The notes under the pieces: generated by a model
Seen by the model: the letters and a program-made list of their open reading frames with translations, nothing else
Databases searched by the model: none
What the model was told of the DNA's origin: nothing
Shown here: positions 44,067 to 53,570 of the stretch, piece after piece
How the letters are laid out: each line of letters opens with the position of its first letter
Numbering within the stretch: position 1 is the first letter of the stretch
Position numbers and translations under genes: made by a program
NCBI GenBank assembly: GCA_964504445.1
Contig: CAZDEO010000013.1
Coordinates: 18,061-82,060, forward strand
Origin: JACSRF01 sp964504445
GTDB lineage: Bacteria > Chloroflexota > Anaerolineae > Promineifilales > Promineifilaceae
DNA length: 64,000 nt
Direction: 5' to 3'

Positions 44067-45482
44067 TCAATAAGCCCCTTGCCCAAAGAGGGAATAAGGA
44101 ATGGTTTGCAGCAAGATGCGAATGTCTAAAGAGAGCGACCAGTTCTCAATATAATAAATATCCAACAGGCACAATTCATCAAAGGTCAGGTCAGAACGGC
44201 CGCTTACTTGCCACAACCCCGTAATTCCCCCAATTACCGCTAATCGCTGGCGGTGCCACGGCTTATATTGCGCCACCTCCTCCGGCAGCGGTGGGCGCGG
44301 CCCCACCAGGCTCATTTGCCCACGCAGCACATTCACCAACTGGGGCAGTTCATCTAGGCTGGTGCGGCGGATAAAGCGCCCCACCCTTGTTAAACGTGGA
44401 TCGTTCTTGATTTTGAAAATTGGCCCATCGGCTTCATTCAAATGGGCCAGCCCTTTCTTTTGCCGTTCCGCATCTACAACCATAGAGCGAAATTTGTACA
44501 TCATGAACATTTGGCCATCGTGTCCCACGCGTTCGGCCGCGTACAAGATGGGGCCACGGGAATCGAGCTTAATGGCAACGGCAATCATAACACCCACCAA
44601 CAGTGCCGGTATGCCGCCCAGGGCAATGAGTGCCAGGTCCAACCCGCGCTTCAAAAGCAATTGGAACCGACTGATGCGTACATCTCGCACACCCAACATG
44701 GGAATGCCGGCCATGTTGTTGAACTCCACGCGGTTCAGGCTAAGCTGCAGCACATCGGGAACCACCTGGGCACGCACGTTGTGGCGGTGGCAAACGCGCA
44801 AGGTTGCCAAAATGTGTTGGTGCATTTCACCTGGCAGCGCAATGAAAACGGTATGCAGGTTTGCATATTGCAGCAAAATTGTTTCCAGATCTGCTAATGA
44901 ACCCAGGTGGGGAATGCGTTCTAGACCGATATTTTCCTGGCTTACGCCTTCGTCCAAAAAGCCTATAGCCTGATAGCCCAAATCGCGGCGCACCATCAGG
45001 GTGCGCATGACGCCACGCCCTACTTCGCCAGAGCCAATGACCAGCACGCGGTCCACAAAGCGCCCCCGACGATAAAGGAGGGAGAGCAAGCTGCGCCGGG
45101 CCAGCCGGGCCAGGCTAACAAAAACGACAATGAAGATGAAGGCCCAGATGAGCATGAGGCGTGAGACGGCCAGGGGACGAAAGAAAAAGGTGTAGGCAAC
45201 CATGAGGGCGATGGCTGTGGCCGTGGCGTAGAGAACGCGGGCCACTTCATCGATCCAAAACTCGCCTCTGCGCCGCTGCCACACCTTATTTTGGGAAAAG
45301 GTGAAGGCTAGCAGTACGGTTAGCAGAACTTGCTGGCCAAGGTACTCGAAATAGGGAACTTGCGCTGTGATTTCGAGCAGCCATTCAAACTGGTAGCGCA
45401 CCACGTAGGCCAGCGCAAAAGAAATGTTGATGAGAATCAGGTCAGTGGCAATGGTGAAAGTGCGAATGGTTCGCCGATTCAT
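44067..45482 (-). CDS. Polyprenyl-phosphate sugar phosphotransferase (WcaJ/WbaP type)
   Basis: About 471 residues. Five N-terminal membrane helices, a Rossmann-like CoA-binding-type domain (VLVIGSGEVGRGVMRTL), and a C-terminal bacterial sugar transferase domain (KRGLDLALIALGG, MYKFRSMVVDAE, RRTSLDELPQLVNVLRG, VGPRPPLPEEVAQY). It transfers a sugar phosphate from a UDP-sugar to undecaprenyl phosphate, the first step of exopolysaccharide or O-antigen synthesis. GAGG lies about 7 bases before the ATG at 45482, which overlaps the upstream glycosyltransferase stop by ATGA. The two work in the same pathway and are coupled. Confidence 0.93.
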   Translation of the reverse strand: MNRRTIRTFTIATDLILINISFALAYVVRYQFEWLLEITAQVPYFEYLGQQVLLTVLLAFTFSQNKVWQRRRGEFWIDEVARVLYATATAIALMVAYTFFFRPLAVSRLMLIWAFIFIVVFVSLARLARRSLLSLLYRRGRFVDRVLVIGSGEVGRGVMRTLMVRRDLGYQAIGFLDEGVSQENIGLERIPHLGSLADLETILLQYANLHTVFIALPGEMHQHILATLRVCHRHNVRAQVVPDVLQLSLNRVEFNNMAGIPMLGVRDVRISRFQLLLKRGLDLALIALGGIPALLVGVMIAVAIKLDSRGPILYAAERVGHDGQMFMMYKFRSMVVDAERQKKGLAHLNEADGPIFKIKNDPRLTRVGRFIRRTSLDELPQLVNVLRGQMSLVGPRPPLPEEVAQYKPWHRQRLAVIGGITGLWQVSGRSDLTFDELCLLDIYYIENWSLSLDIRILLQTIPYSLFGQGAY

Positions 45483-46615
45483 AATTTCCTCAGGGCGCGG
45501 TGATAAGAAACGGCCGTTTCCATCCCTGCGCGCTTCCATGAAAATTGGCGGGCCTGGGCCAGCCCCTTGTCGTGCATTGTAGCCGCCAACCCTTCGTCTT
45601 GCAGCACGGCCGTCATACGATCAGCCAATTCCGCGGCATCACGGGGATCAAACAACAGGCCAGCATCTCCCACCGCCTCCGGCACCGAGGATGTGTTCGC
45701 CGCCACTACCGGCGTACCGCAAGCCATCGCTTCCACGACCGGCATACCAAACCCCTCATACAGAGAAGGGAAAGCCAGGAGATCCGCCGCATTGTACCAA
45801 AATGGCAGCGCCTCATCCGGCACGTAACCGGCAAAATGCACCCGTTCTTGCAGATCCAGCGCTGCAACCTGGGCAAAAATCTCTTCATACAGCCAGCCTT
45901 TGCCTCCCACCAACACCAGATGGACATCAGGCAGGGGGAGTTGGGCGAAAGCCGCCAACAGCAGCGGTATGTTCTTGCGCGGCTGCAAGGTGCCCACATG
46001 CAGCACAAAGCGAGGTGGAAGATGGTAGGCCTGACGAAAGGCTTGTATTTCTTTTGCGGATAAGGGACGGTACACGGGATCAACCCCTGGCGTTACCACG
46101 TCGATGTGCGCTAACGGTACGCCAAAAAAGCGGTGTACATCCTGCCGGGCTGACTCCGAAATGGTGATGACCCGGCGGGCGCGGCGACACGCCTGCGCCG
46201 TTTGGCGTTGCAAATACCAGCGCTGCAGTGGCGGAAAACTTTCTGGGTAATGCATGAAGCTCAAATCGTAGACTGTAACAACAGCCGGAACGGGCAGCCA
46301 GGCGGGCAGCACAAAGGCCATGCTGTGCAGCAAATTTACCCGGTGCCGCCGGGCTAGCCAGGGCCAGACCAGTTGTTCCCACAAAATGCGTACCCACCGC
46401 TGCTGGGTGGGCCAGCGGCTGCGTACCACATCCATGCCGGACTGGCCCAATTGGTCCCCGAATTGCGTATAAACCACGTATGTATTGCCAGGTGGCAGGT
46501 GGCAAAGTACCTGGTAAATGTATTGGTGAATGCCCGCGCGGCGGTATCCGGCTTGGGCAGCCAATAAATGGGCATTGATACCCACACGGAAAGGGGAAAC
46601 GGCCGTGTCACTCAT
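45479..46615 (-). CDS. GT4-family glycosyltransferase
   Basis: About 378 residues, GT-B fold. VTVYDLSFMHYPESFPP and ISESARQDV lie in the N-terminal domain. VLHVGTLQPRKNIPLLL, FAGYVPDEALPF and EGFGMPVVEAMACGTPVV lie in the donor-binding domain. The start at 46615 is chosen because the residues before it lack family similarity. It precedes and overlaps the sugar phosphotransferase gene, so it probably adds the second sugar of an exopolysaccharide repeat. Confidence 0.9.
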   Translation of the reverse strand: MSDTAVSPFRVGINAHLLAAQAGYRRAGIHQYIYQVLCHLPPGNTYVVYTQFGDQLGQSGMDVVRSRWPTQQRWVRILWEQLVWPWLARRHRVNLLHSMAFVLPAWLPVPAVVTVYDLSFMHYPESFPPLQRWYLQRQTAQACRRARRVITISESARQDVHRFFGVPLAHIDVVTPGVDPVYRPLSAKEIQAFRQAYHLPPRFVLHVGTLQPRKNIPLLLAAFAQLPLPDVHLVLVGGKGWLYEEIFAQVAALDLQERVHFAGYVPDEALPFWYNAADLLAFPSLYEGFGMPVVEAMACGTPVVAANTSSVPEAVGDAGLLFDPRDAAELADRMTAVLQDEGLAATMHDKGLAQARQFSWKRAGMETAVSYHRALRKL

Positions 46616-46704
46616 AACCCGCGAATTATAACCCATCTAGCCCGCAGTGCAGCCCCCCCCAACCTTGCTCATAAACGGCCGTGCCATCCCCCCTACGTCA
46701 CCTG

Positions 46705-46732
46705 TTGCTTGACTGACTATTTCGCATATGAT
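46705..46732 (+). promoter_or_regulatory. Candidate promoter of the LysM lipoprotein gene
   Basis: TTGCTT (46705-46710) and TATGAT (46727-46732) are separated by 16 bp, about 120 bp before the ATG. The 240-bp divergent spacer also contains octamers at 46599 and 46675. No other signal is clear. Confidence 0.4.
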
Positions 46733-46854
46733 AGACTGCGTTATGTTTAGCAAAGTTTTATGTATACCCATTTATTGCGGGAACCCTTACGTTCCCCACA
46801 GCTTTGGAAAAAACGCCAAGCTCAAAAACCATTGCATAGGAGTAGGAGTGACCC

Positions 46855-47376
46855 ATGAAACGCACAGCTAGCAATCTAAAATGGTTGGTTCTGATCCTTA
46901 TTTTGGCTCTGGCCCTCTCTGCCTGCGAACGCCCCGTTCCCGGTAGTGATAATGACGGCCAAAACGACGCCACCAACCCCACTGAACCACCTGTCTTAAC
47001 AATTCCCACGACCCCACCCGAAGAAACCCAGCCGCAGCCATACCCGGCCCCCGGTGATACTGGCTCGGAAGGAGTTCCTGCTGAACCAGCCCCCGGTGAA
47101 GAAACTCCGGCAGAGCCGGCTCCGGGAGGGGATGAAACCGCGCCTCCCGATGAAACAACTGCCCCAGAGTCTCCTACCGAGCCGGAGACCGGAGATGAAA
47201 GCCCGCCCGCCGCAACGGGGGAGCGCATTCACATTGTGCAATCTGGCGAAAACCTGTACCGCATTGGTCTGCTGTATGGATTTACCTGGCAAGAGCTACA
47301 AACCTACAATGGCCTGGTGAACCCCAACGCGCTGGAAGTGGGCCAGGAAATCAGAATACCGCCAAGCGGCGAATAA
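46855..47376 (+). CDS. LysM-domain lipoprotein with Pro/Glu-rich linker
   Basis: 173 residues. A lipoprotein signal peptide ends in the lipobox LSAC with Cys24. A low-complexity linker (about 25-125) rich in Pro, Glu, Thr and Gly follows, then one C-terminal LysM domain (about 124-170; HIVQSGENLYRIGLLYG). LysM binds N-acetylglucosamine polymers such as peptidoglycan, so the protein probably bridges membrane and wall. AGGAG lies 7 bases before the ATG. Confidence 0.9.
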   Translation: MKRTASNLKWLVLILILALALSACERPVPGSDNDGQNDATNPTEPPVLTIPTTPPEETQPQPYPAPGDTGSEGVPAEPAPGEETPAEPAPGGDETAPPDETTAPESPTEPETGDESPPAATGERIHIVQSGENLYRIGLLYGFTWQELQTYNGLVNPNALEVGQEIRIPPSGE

Positions 47377-47386
47377 CGTCTCTACA

Positions 47387-47425
47387 GGGGATGTGTTTCC
47401 AACAAACGCATCCCCTTTTCTTTTT
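47387..47425 (+). terminator. Rho-independent terminator after the lipoprotein gene
   Basis: GGGGATG (47387-47393) pairs with CATCCCC (47409-47415), with an inner TTT/AAA pairing, and is followed by a T-rich run. It ends just before the next ATG. Confidence 0.75.
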
Positions 47426-47428
47426 CCC

Positions 47429-47992
47429 ATGACAAAACTGCAATCGCGCACGGTGTGGCACGGCCGTTCCTGGCAGCTGCGGGTTATGCAATCTCAGTTA
47501 CCCAATGGCGGCTTGCTGGAACAGGGCTTCATTCACCACCCTGGCGCTGTCGTTCTTGTGCCCCTGCGCCAGACCCCTGCTGGCCCAGAAGTACTCATGC
47601 TGTACCAATATCGCTTCGCTTTGCAGCAAACCATATTAGAACTGCCGGCTGGCACCCGGGAATGGGAAGAAGACTGGCTAACCTGCGCGCAGCGAGAGTT
47701 GCGTGAGGAGACGGGTTTCCGTGCAGCGAATTTCACCTTTCTGGGTGAAATGTGGCCCGCCCCCGGTGTTTCTAATGAATTGATGCATCTTTATCTGGCG
47801 GAGGGACTGGAACCGGCCCCTCTGCCCGGCGATGCTGACGAAGAAATTAGCGTCATCCCCATGTTGTTAACGGATCTGGTTGAAATGGCGCGCAACGGCC
47901 GTATCCACGACGCCAAAAGCATCATCGGCTTGTGGCGGACGGCAGAATACAGCCAGCATGCGGATAGCGCTTACCCCATGCCCAATCTCTAA
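47429..47992 (+). CDS. NUDIX hydrolase, probably ADP-ribose pyrophosphatase type
   Basis: About 187 residues. The NUDIX box runs from GTREWEEDWLTC through QRELREETGF, with the required Gly, Glu and REExE pattern. The context (LELPAG before the box, GVSNELMHLYLAEGL after it) matches ADP-ribose pyrophosphatases, which clear ADP-ribose. Substrate not proven. The ATG at 47429 follows the terminator of the previous gene. The last 4 bp overlap the convergent protease gene. Confidence 0.9.
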   Translation: MTKLQSRTVWHGRSWQLRVMQSQLPNGGLLEQGFIHHPGAVVLVPLRQTPAGPEVLMLYQYRFALQQTILELPAGTREWEEDWLTCAQRELREETGFRAANFTFLGEMWPAPGVSNELMHLYLAEGLEPAPLPGDADEEISVIPMLLTDLVEMARNGRIHDAKSIIGLWRTAEYSQHADSAYPMPNL

Positions 47993-50400
47993 TCTTCTTT
48001 TTCGTCATCATCGTCACCGTCATCCTCATCGTCATCGTCGCCAAAGGCCTTCAACTCCCGTGCCAGGGCCAGCAGTCGGCGGTGTACCGCCTCATGAACG
48101 CTGTCTTCTGGAAAGGTGCCGTCGGGCTGCTGCTCACCAGCCAGCTTGCCCGTCAGCAGTTCAATGCCTTCGTCAATGGTGTGTACTGGCCAAACGTGGA
48201 ATTTACCCTCGGTAACGGCCGTCACCACGTCCTCATGCAGCATCAAATGCACCTCATTGCTGGCCGGAACCAACACCCCCTGCTCTCCGGTAAGACCGCG
48301 GGCGGCACATAGCCGGAAAAACCCTTCCACTTTCTCATTCACGCCACCAATGGGCTGTACTTCACCCCGCTGGTTAACCGAACCCGTAACCGCCCGCCCC
48401 TGATGCACCGGTAAATTCCCCAGGCTAGACAACAGGGCATACAATTCTGCCGATGACGCACTATCTCCTTCTACCCCGCTGTAAGTTTGCTCAAAAGTCA
48501 GGCTCGCCGACATGGTCAGGGGTTGATGTTGCGCATAGGTTCCCCCCAGGTAACCCACTAACGTATACACCCCCTTTTGGTGAATGGGGCCAGACATTTC
48601 TGTTTCCCGCTCAATGTGCATGACCCCGGCTTCGCCCATGTAGGTGCGCGCGGTAATGCGCCCCGGCTGGCCAAAGGCATGCTCTCCCGTATCAATGACC
48701 GATAACCCATTAACCTGGCCTACCACTTCCCCGTCGGTGGCAATGAATAAAATGCCCTCCAAAATTTCTTCACGGGTCTCTTCTTCAATGCGACCGGCGC
48801 GATATGCGCGTTCAGCCAGGGCTTTTTGCACATCAGCAGCGGTGACCTGGGTACGGCCGTTGCTCCCCGCCCAAAAACTAGCCTCCCGCAGCAAATCCGC
48901 CACGGCTCCAAAACGGGCCGTCAACCGCTTTTGATGCTCTGCCAACCGCGCCCCGTGCTCCACCACCTTAGCCACCGCGGCCCGATCAAAAGGCCAGAGT
49001 CCCTCTTCCTGGCAGCGCGTAGCCACAAAAGCCGCGTAGGCCTGCACATTCTCCTCCGTGCGCGGCATCGTGGCGTCGAAATCGGCCCGCACCTTAAACA
49101 ATGTGCGGAAATCTTCGTCTTGTTCATAAAGCGCGTAATAAAGTGCCGGATTGCCCACCAGAACTATTTTCACGTTTAGGGGAATGGGTTCCGGGTTCAG
49201 CGACTTGGCCAACACCTGGCTGCCATCCATGGTTGCCGCTAACTGTATGCGCGCTTCACCACTTTTCAGCGCCCGCTTCAGCGCCTCCCACGTTTCCCCG
49301 CCATCCTGCAACAAATCCGCGGCCTCCATAATGAGGTATCCGCCGTTGGCGCGGTGGATGCTGCCTGCTTGGATGTTGGTGAAATGGGTCAGTACGACAC
49401 CGGAGTGCATCTCATATTCAATGCGCCCAAATAGATTATAAAACGTGGGGTTTTGTTCCACCACGACCGGCATGCCCGTTTCTTTGCCGTTGTCCACCAG
49501 CACGTTTACCTCGTAGCGGCGCAGGTCAATTTCTCGATCCTCAACATCTTCGGGGGGTGCAAAATCATCAATCTGGTTAAGCACATCCTGGCGCACTTCT
49601 TCCAGGTACAGGAGCACTTCTTCCTGTTCGGCGTATTGCTCATGCAAATCTACAAAATAGTGCTGGATGGTTGATTCGGCAACTTCGCGGTCAATCTGCC
49701 GCACCTGGAGGCGGGCGGCCGTTTCTAATTGACGAATTTGGTGCAGCGCATCCTCCAGGGCTTCATCCAGCACATCTCGCTGTTTTTGCAACGTCTGTCG
49801 CTCCGCAGGGGTTAACTTTTGCGCAGCTTCCGCCGTAATAGGCTGGCCTTCTTGCATGGGCACAACCACCAGGCCTGAGGGCGTATTGATTAAGCCAAAA
49901 CCGGCGGCAGCGGCCTGCTGGTGCAGCTCTTGGAGCAAGGCATCCTGGTCGGCTTCAAACTGCTGGCGCACGGCCGTAATGGCCTGCTCGTACACCTCCG
50001 TGTCGAAGGCTTGGGGCAAGTCGTGGCTAATGCTGGCGATGAGGCGACTGAGGCGTGCATGAAAAACGCTGGCCTGCCCAGCCGGTAGCTCAATGGCGCG
50101 AGGTTGGTGTGGGACGCGGAAGTTGTGCACGTATACCCAATCCTGAGGAATTGGTTGTTTGCGGGCGCGGGCTTGCAGGTACCGCTCGATGGCTGTGGTA
50201 CGCCCGGAACCCACTGGTCCCATAATAAATATATTGTACCCTCTGCTGTTAATGCTGATGCCGAACTCGATGGCGTGCAAGCCCCGCGGTTGGCCAATGA
50301 TGGCTGGGGTGGGCGCAACTTCGCTCGTTGTTTGAAAGTTGAAGGTTTCGGGGGAGCAGTGGTACCGTAGCTTTTCTGGCGGCAGGGGTTGTACAGGCAT
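47989..50400 (-). CDS. Lon-like ATP-dependent protease with acidic C-terminal tail
   Basis: 803 residues. An AAA ATPase domain has GPVGSGRTT at 61-69, a long coiled insertion (about 185-290) and NGGYLIMEAADLL. A C-terminal Lon-type protease domain has the catalytic Ser in GDSASSAEL and Lys in GGVNEKVEGFF. This matches the YcbZ/LonH-type group rather than classical Lon, which has a different N-terminus. The last 20 or so residues are almost all Asp and Glu. Such proteases degrade damaged proteins. GGAG lies 6 bases before the ATG on the minus strand. Confidence 0.92.
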   Translation of the reverse strand: MPVQPLPPEKLRYHCSPETFNFQTTSEVAPTPAIIGQPRGLHAIEFGISINSRGYNIFIMGPVGSGRTTAIERYLQARARKQPIPQDWVYVHNFRVPHQPRAIELPAGQASVFHARLSRLIASISHDLPQAFDTEVYEQAITAVRQQFEADQDALLQELHQQAAAAGFGLINTPSGLVVVPMQEGQPITAEAAQKLTPAERQTLQKQRDVLDEALEDALHQIRQLETAARLQVRQIDREVAESTIQHYFVDLHEQYAEQEEVLLYLEEVRQDVLNQIDDFAPPEDVEDREIDLRRYEVNVLVDNGKETGMPVVVEQNPTFYNLFGRIEYEMHSGVVLTHFTNIQAGSIHRANGGYLIMEAADLLQDGGETWEALKRALKSGEARIQLAATMDGSQVLAKSLNPEPIPLNVKIVLVGNPALYYALYEQDEDFRTLFKVRADFDATMPRTEENVQAYAAFVATRCQEEGLWPFDRAAVAKVVEHGARLAEHQKRLTARFGAVADLLREASFWAGSNGRTQVTAADVQKALAERAYRAGRIEEETREEILEGILFIATDGEVVGQVNGLSVIDTGEHAFGQPGRITARTYMGEAGVMHIERETEMSGPIHQKGVYTLVGYLGGTYAQHQPLTMSASLTFEQTYSGVEGDSASSAELYALLSSLGNLPVHQGRAVTGSVNQRGEVQPIGGVNEKVEGFFRLCAARGLTGEQGVLVPASNEVHLMLHEDVVTAVTEGKFHVWPVHTIDEGIELLTGKLAGEQQPDGTFPEDSVHEAVHRRLLALARELKAFGDDDDEDDGDDDDEKED

Positions 50401-50577
50401 GGGTTTCTCCGGGCAGGCGTTAAACCGAACCGTTAGGTTGTTTAACGCTTCGTGTAAAAGATTAAAGGTGGTGAATCTTACTCTTTGGGCAGGCTGTCGG
50501 CAACTATAATGGATGGTGTTAGGAAATTGTGATGATGGACACGCTGATAAGGCGAGATGTGGGAAATGGAGGTTCGT

Positions 50578-51291
50578 ATGGCTGATTTGCAGGATAAGGT
50601 TGTGTTAATTACAGGGGCTGCGGGAAATTTGGGCCGGGCGGTGGCGCACCGCTTTTGGGCTGCGGGGGCGCAATTGGCGCTGGTCGATCGGCGTATGGGG
50701 TCACTGGAGGAGCAGTTTGGGGCATGGGCGAAAGGGAAGCGCTGTTTGTTGGCGGAGGTAGATTTAATGGCGGAAACGGCCGTTGCCAACCTCATAGGCA
50801 CCACCCTAAACCACTTTGGGCGAATTGACGTGCTGGTCAACGTGGCCGGCGGCTTCACCATGGGGCCACCCCTCCACGAAACCGAAACTGACACCTGGGA
50901 GTTTATGCTCAACCTCAACGCCCGTTCCGTCTTCTTCATGAGTCGCGCCGCCATTCCCCACATGCTAAACCAGGGCAGCGGCAAAATCGTCAGCGTGGCG
51001 GCGCGGGCGGGGTTGGAGGGTAAAGCGAAGATGGCGCCCTACGTGGTGTCTAAAAGCGCGGTCATTCGCCTGACGGAGAGTATGGCGGCGGAGTTGAAGG
51101 ATGCAGGCATTACCGTGAACTGCATTTTGCCGGGCACCATTGATACGCCGCAAAACCGCGCGGACATGCCCAAGGCGGATTTCAGCAAGTGGGTGGCTCC
51201 AGAAGCGCTGGCAGACGTCATCGTGTTTCTGGCTTCCGACGCGGCGCGGGCGGTGACGGGGGCGGCGATACCGGTTTACGGCCGTTCCTAG
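50578..51291 (+). CDS. Short-chain dehydrogenase/reductase
   Basis: 237 residues of the classical SDR family: TGAAGNLG cofactor motif at 13-20, NVAGG, catalytic Ser and the YVVSK pair. The product reduces or oxidises a keto or hydroxyl group with NAD(P); the substrate is unknown. The ATG at 50578 follows GGAGG by 5 bases, favoured over an in-frame start further upstream. The stop overlaps the convergent pyrophosphatase-like gene by 4 bp. Confidence 0.9.
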   Translation: MADLQDKVVLITGAAGNLGRAVAHRFWAAGAQLALVDRRMGSLEEQFGAWAKGKRCLLAEVDLMAETAVANLIGTTLNHFGRIDVLVNVAGGFTMGPPLHETETDTWEFMLNLNARSVFFMSRAAIPHMLNQGSGKIVSVAARAGLEGKAKMAPYVVSKSAVIRLTESMAAELKDAGITVNCILPGTIDTPQNRADMPKADFSKWVAPEALADVIVFLASDAARAVTGAAIPVYGRS

Positions 51292-51632
51292 CGCCAAATC
51301 TCCACCGTGAAAAACTGTTCCTGAAAAGCGGTCAGGGCCAAAATCTCGGCGTCTGTAAAGCTTTGCCCGGCGGGAACTACCACCAGCTTGTCGTCATCGT
51401 CATCCAACCGATGAATGACGGCCGTACACTGCCCGGTAAAGGCCTCCAGCGGGGTGGTCACACCTAGCACGTAGGCATCCACCTCTTCGCCATCAGCCGC
51501 CAGCGTGCCGGGTACGTAGCCATAGTTCACAGGGTAAAGAAAATGCCATTGGGGATGGGAAGAGCCGAGGGGGCGATCAATGACCAGGGTGATCCTCTGG
51601 CCCAAAAACCGCCGTGGATCCACCCTTACCAC
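51288..51632 (-). CDS. Short inorganic pyrophosphatase-like protein
   Basis: 114 residues, much shorter than soluble pyrophosphatases (about 170). The conserved core YPVNYGYVPGT and DGEEVD, then DDDDDKLVVVP, keeps several metal-binding Asp. The N-terminal strands with other catalytic residues are missing. It starts with GTG at 51632, overlapping the end of the upstream lipoprotein gene. Either a reduced family member with a different role or a decayed copy; true pyrophosphatase activity is uncertain. Confidence 0.75.
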   Translation of the reverse strand: MVRVDPRRFLGQRITLVIDRPLGSSHPQWHFLYPVNYGYVPGTLAADGEEVDAYVLGVTTPLEAFTGQCTAVIHRLDDDDDKLVVVPAGQSFTDAEILALTAFQEQFFTVEIWR

Positions 51633-52558
51633 CAGGTGCGGCAGCCCAACGTGCGCTGGCCTACTACTTGCCCGTCGCTGCGCGTGGCGGTCACGGTAAT
51701 CAACACGTCTGTACCAGGGGGGATACCGCTGAAGTCCAGGGCACGTTGTATTTGCCCCCGGTCGTCAGTGATGCCAAGCTCTAGTTCGATGCTAACCGCC
51801 GCATAGGTCACCGTGGCGGTTAGCCGTATATCAGAGACGAAACGGCCGTCTTCCGTTTGTACTGTGGCGTATAGCACCTGCGGGTCTCCTGCATAGAGCA
51901 CCGGGTAACGCAGGGCGGCTTCCACCCTGGCGCTGCCAATTCCCGCTGAAGAAATAGGGCGGGCAAACTCCTGGCGGTACACAAACACCATCTCGGCATC
52001 AAAGTGATTTTGCCCCAAAACACCAAGCTGGACGCGCTGGCTCAGGGGAAGTTCGGGGCGCCATTCAAGCCGGCCATTTTGGAAATACTGCACCCGCACC
52101 CCACCTTCGTCAACTTGGGGAGAAAGGGGTAAACCCAGAAGAACTTCCCCGTTGTAGGTCTCATAAAATGCCAAAAACTCATCTTGAATGGGGTGAGCGC
52201 TGCCAGAAGGGGTGTAGGAACGGCCGTTCTCAACGACCGGGGCCAGCGCCACATTTTCCAGGCCAGGGAAGGCCCACGTTCCCAAAGGAAACGGCCGTAC
52301 CTGCTGTCCATTAACCTCATAATCCAGGCGCATATTCTGAAAATACTGCACCACTGGCCCATCCGTCGCCGGGCGAAACGCCTCCGTAATGGGACTGCCA
52401 AACACGCGCTGCCCACCATAAGCTTCGTAAAAAGCCGCAAATTCCTCCGCCACGGGGATGCCGGTGCGATTAGTCAGGTGAGGCGAATTATCCGCGCCAC
52501 AGCCTACCAACATCCAAATGAGCAGGATGAAAAATGAAGGATGAAGACTAAATCTCAT
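51626..52558 (-). CDS. Lipoprotein with two LGFP-like repeats
   Basis: 310 residues. A lipoprotein signal peptide ends in LVGC. Two repeats of about 60 residues (FAAFYEAYGGQRVFGSPI and FLAFYETYNGEVLLGLPL), each followed by VQYFQN and RL, resemble LGFP-type repeats. A C-terminal beta-sandwich (about 215-305) follows. Such proteins are common on Chloroflexota surfaces; function unknown. It lies between the pyrophosphatase-like gene and rsgA on the minus strand. Confidence 0.8.
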   Translation of the reverse strand: MRFSLHPSFFILLIWMLVGCGADNSPHLTNRTGIPVAEEFAAFYEAYGGQRVFGSPITEAFRPATDGPVVQYFQNMRLDYEVNGQQVRPFPLGTWAFPGLENVALAPVVENGRSYTPSGSAHPIQDEFLAFYETYNGEVLLGLPLSPQVDEGGVRVQYFQNGRLEWRPELPLSQRVQLGVLGQNHFDAEMVFVYRQEFARPISSAGIGSARVEAALRYPVLYAGDPQVLYATVQTEDGRFVSDIRLTATVTYAAVSIELELGITDDRGQIQRALDFSGIPPGTDVLITVTATRSDGQVVGQRTLGCRTWW

Positions 52559-52589
52559 GCGCCTACTCGCCCCTTGTCAACTCGCCAAC

Positions 52590-53534
52590 CTAATACAAAG
52601 CTTCATCTAGTTTTTCATGTTCCTCACGTAAACGCAAGTAACTTTCGTACCGCTCCGGGTGAATTTCCCCCTTTTTCACTGCCGCCCGCACAGCGCAGCC
52701 CGGCTCATGCTTATGGGTACAGTCGCTAAACCTGCACTTTTCCACCACGGGCGCAATCTCGCGGAAATATGCATCCACTTCGTAAGGCTCCAAGTCAAAC
52801 AGGGCCAATCCGCGGATGCCCGGTGTATCTGCCACGTAGCCACCCCCTTCCAAGGGAAACAATTCCGCATGGCGTGTGGTGTGCATGCCCTTACCCGTCG
52901 TTTCGCTGACTGCCCGCACCTGCAAACCCAACCCCGGCTGGATGGCGTTGAGCAGGCTAGACTTGCCCACCCCCGACGACCCGGTAAGCACGGAGAGCTT
53001 GCCTTGCAAACATTGGCGCAAGGCGTTTAGCCCCAACCCTGTTTGGGCGCTGGTGTAAATAACCGCATAGCCAATATCTGCATACCGCTGAAAAAGCGCT
53101 TGCGCTTTTTCCTGGCTAGTCAAATCAACTTTGTTGACGCAAACAACCGCCGGCAGTTCGTTCATTTCCGCCACCACCAAAAACCGGTCTAGCTTGCGTA
53201 AATTGGGAGCCGGGTTTTGCACGGCAAAGACAAAAACCAGCTGATCCGGGTTGGCCACCAACACCTGCTGCCGGTCGGCAGAGAGGCTGCGCGCCCCGGC
53301 TACCGGGCGCGCCCGCGCCAGGGTAGATTTGCGCTCGGCAACTTTTTCAATGATGCCATTGCCGTCGCCGGTCAGAGAAATGGTTACCTGGTCGCCCACG
53401 GCGGCGATGTCGGTTTCGCGCCGCTCTTTTTTCAGCCGTCCGGGTAAAGTAGAGACAATGTCCCCTACGGTCGTGCGCACCGTAAAAAACCCGCTCAACG
53501 CCTTAATTATCAGGCCATCATACTGCTCGTTCAG
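52590..53534 (-). CDS. rsgA: Ribosome-associated GTPase RsgA
   Basis: About 314 residues. An OB-fold domain, a circularly permuted GTPase with NKVD (G4) before GSSGVGKSSLLN (G1) and DTPG (G3), and a C-terminal zinc domain with Cys-x4-Cys-x-His-x5-Cys pattern in CRFSDCTHKHEPGC. RsgA acts in late 30S ribosome assembly. No ATG or GTG lies in frame near the expected start; a CTG at 53534 follows GGAGG by 7 bases, so I infer a rare CTG start. Extension to 53636 would enter the upstream terminator. A TATAAT at 53571 supports a short leader. Confidence 0.9.
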   Translation of the reverse strand: MNEQYDGLIIKALSGFFTVRTTVGDIVSTLPGRLKKERRETDIAAVGDQVTISLTGDGNGIIEKVAERKSTLARARPVAGARSLSADRQQVLVANPDQLVFVFAVQNPAPNLRKLDRFLVVAEMNELPAVVCVNKVDLTSQEKAQALFQRYADIGYAVIYTSAQTGLGLNALRQCLQGKLSVLTGSSGVGKSSLLNAIQPGLGLQVRAVSETTGKGMHTTRHAELFPLEGGGYVADTPGIRGLALFDLEPYEVDAYFREIAPVVEKCRFSDCTHKHEPGCAVRAAVKKGEIHPERYESYLRLREEHEKLDEALY

Positions 53535-53570
53535 ATATGTGCCTCCATTAATTGAGTCAATCGTTGCCCC

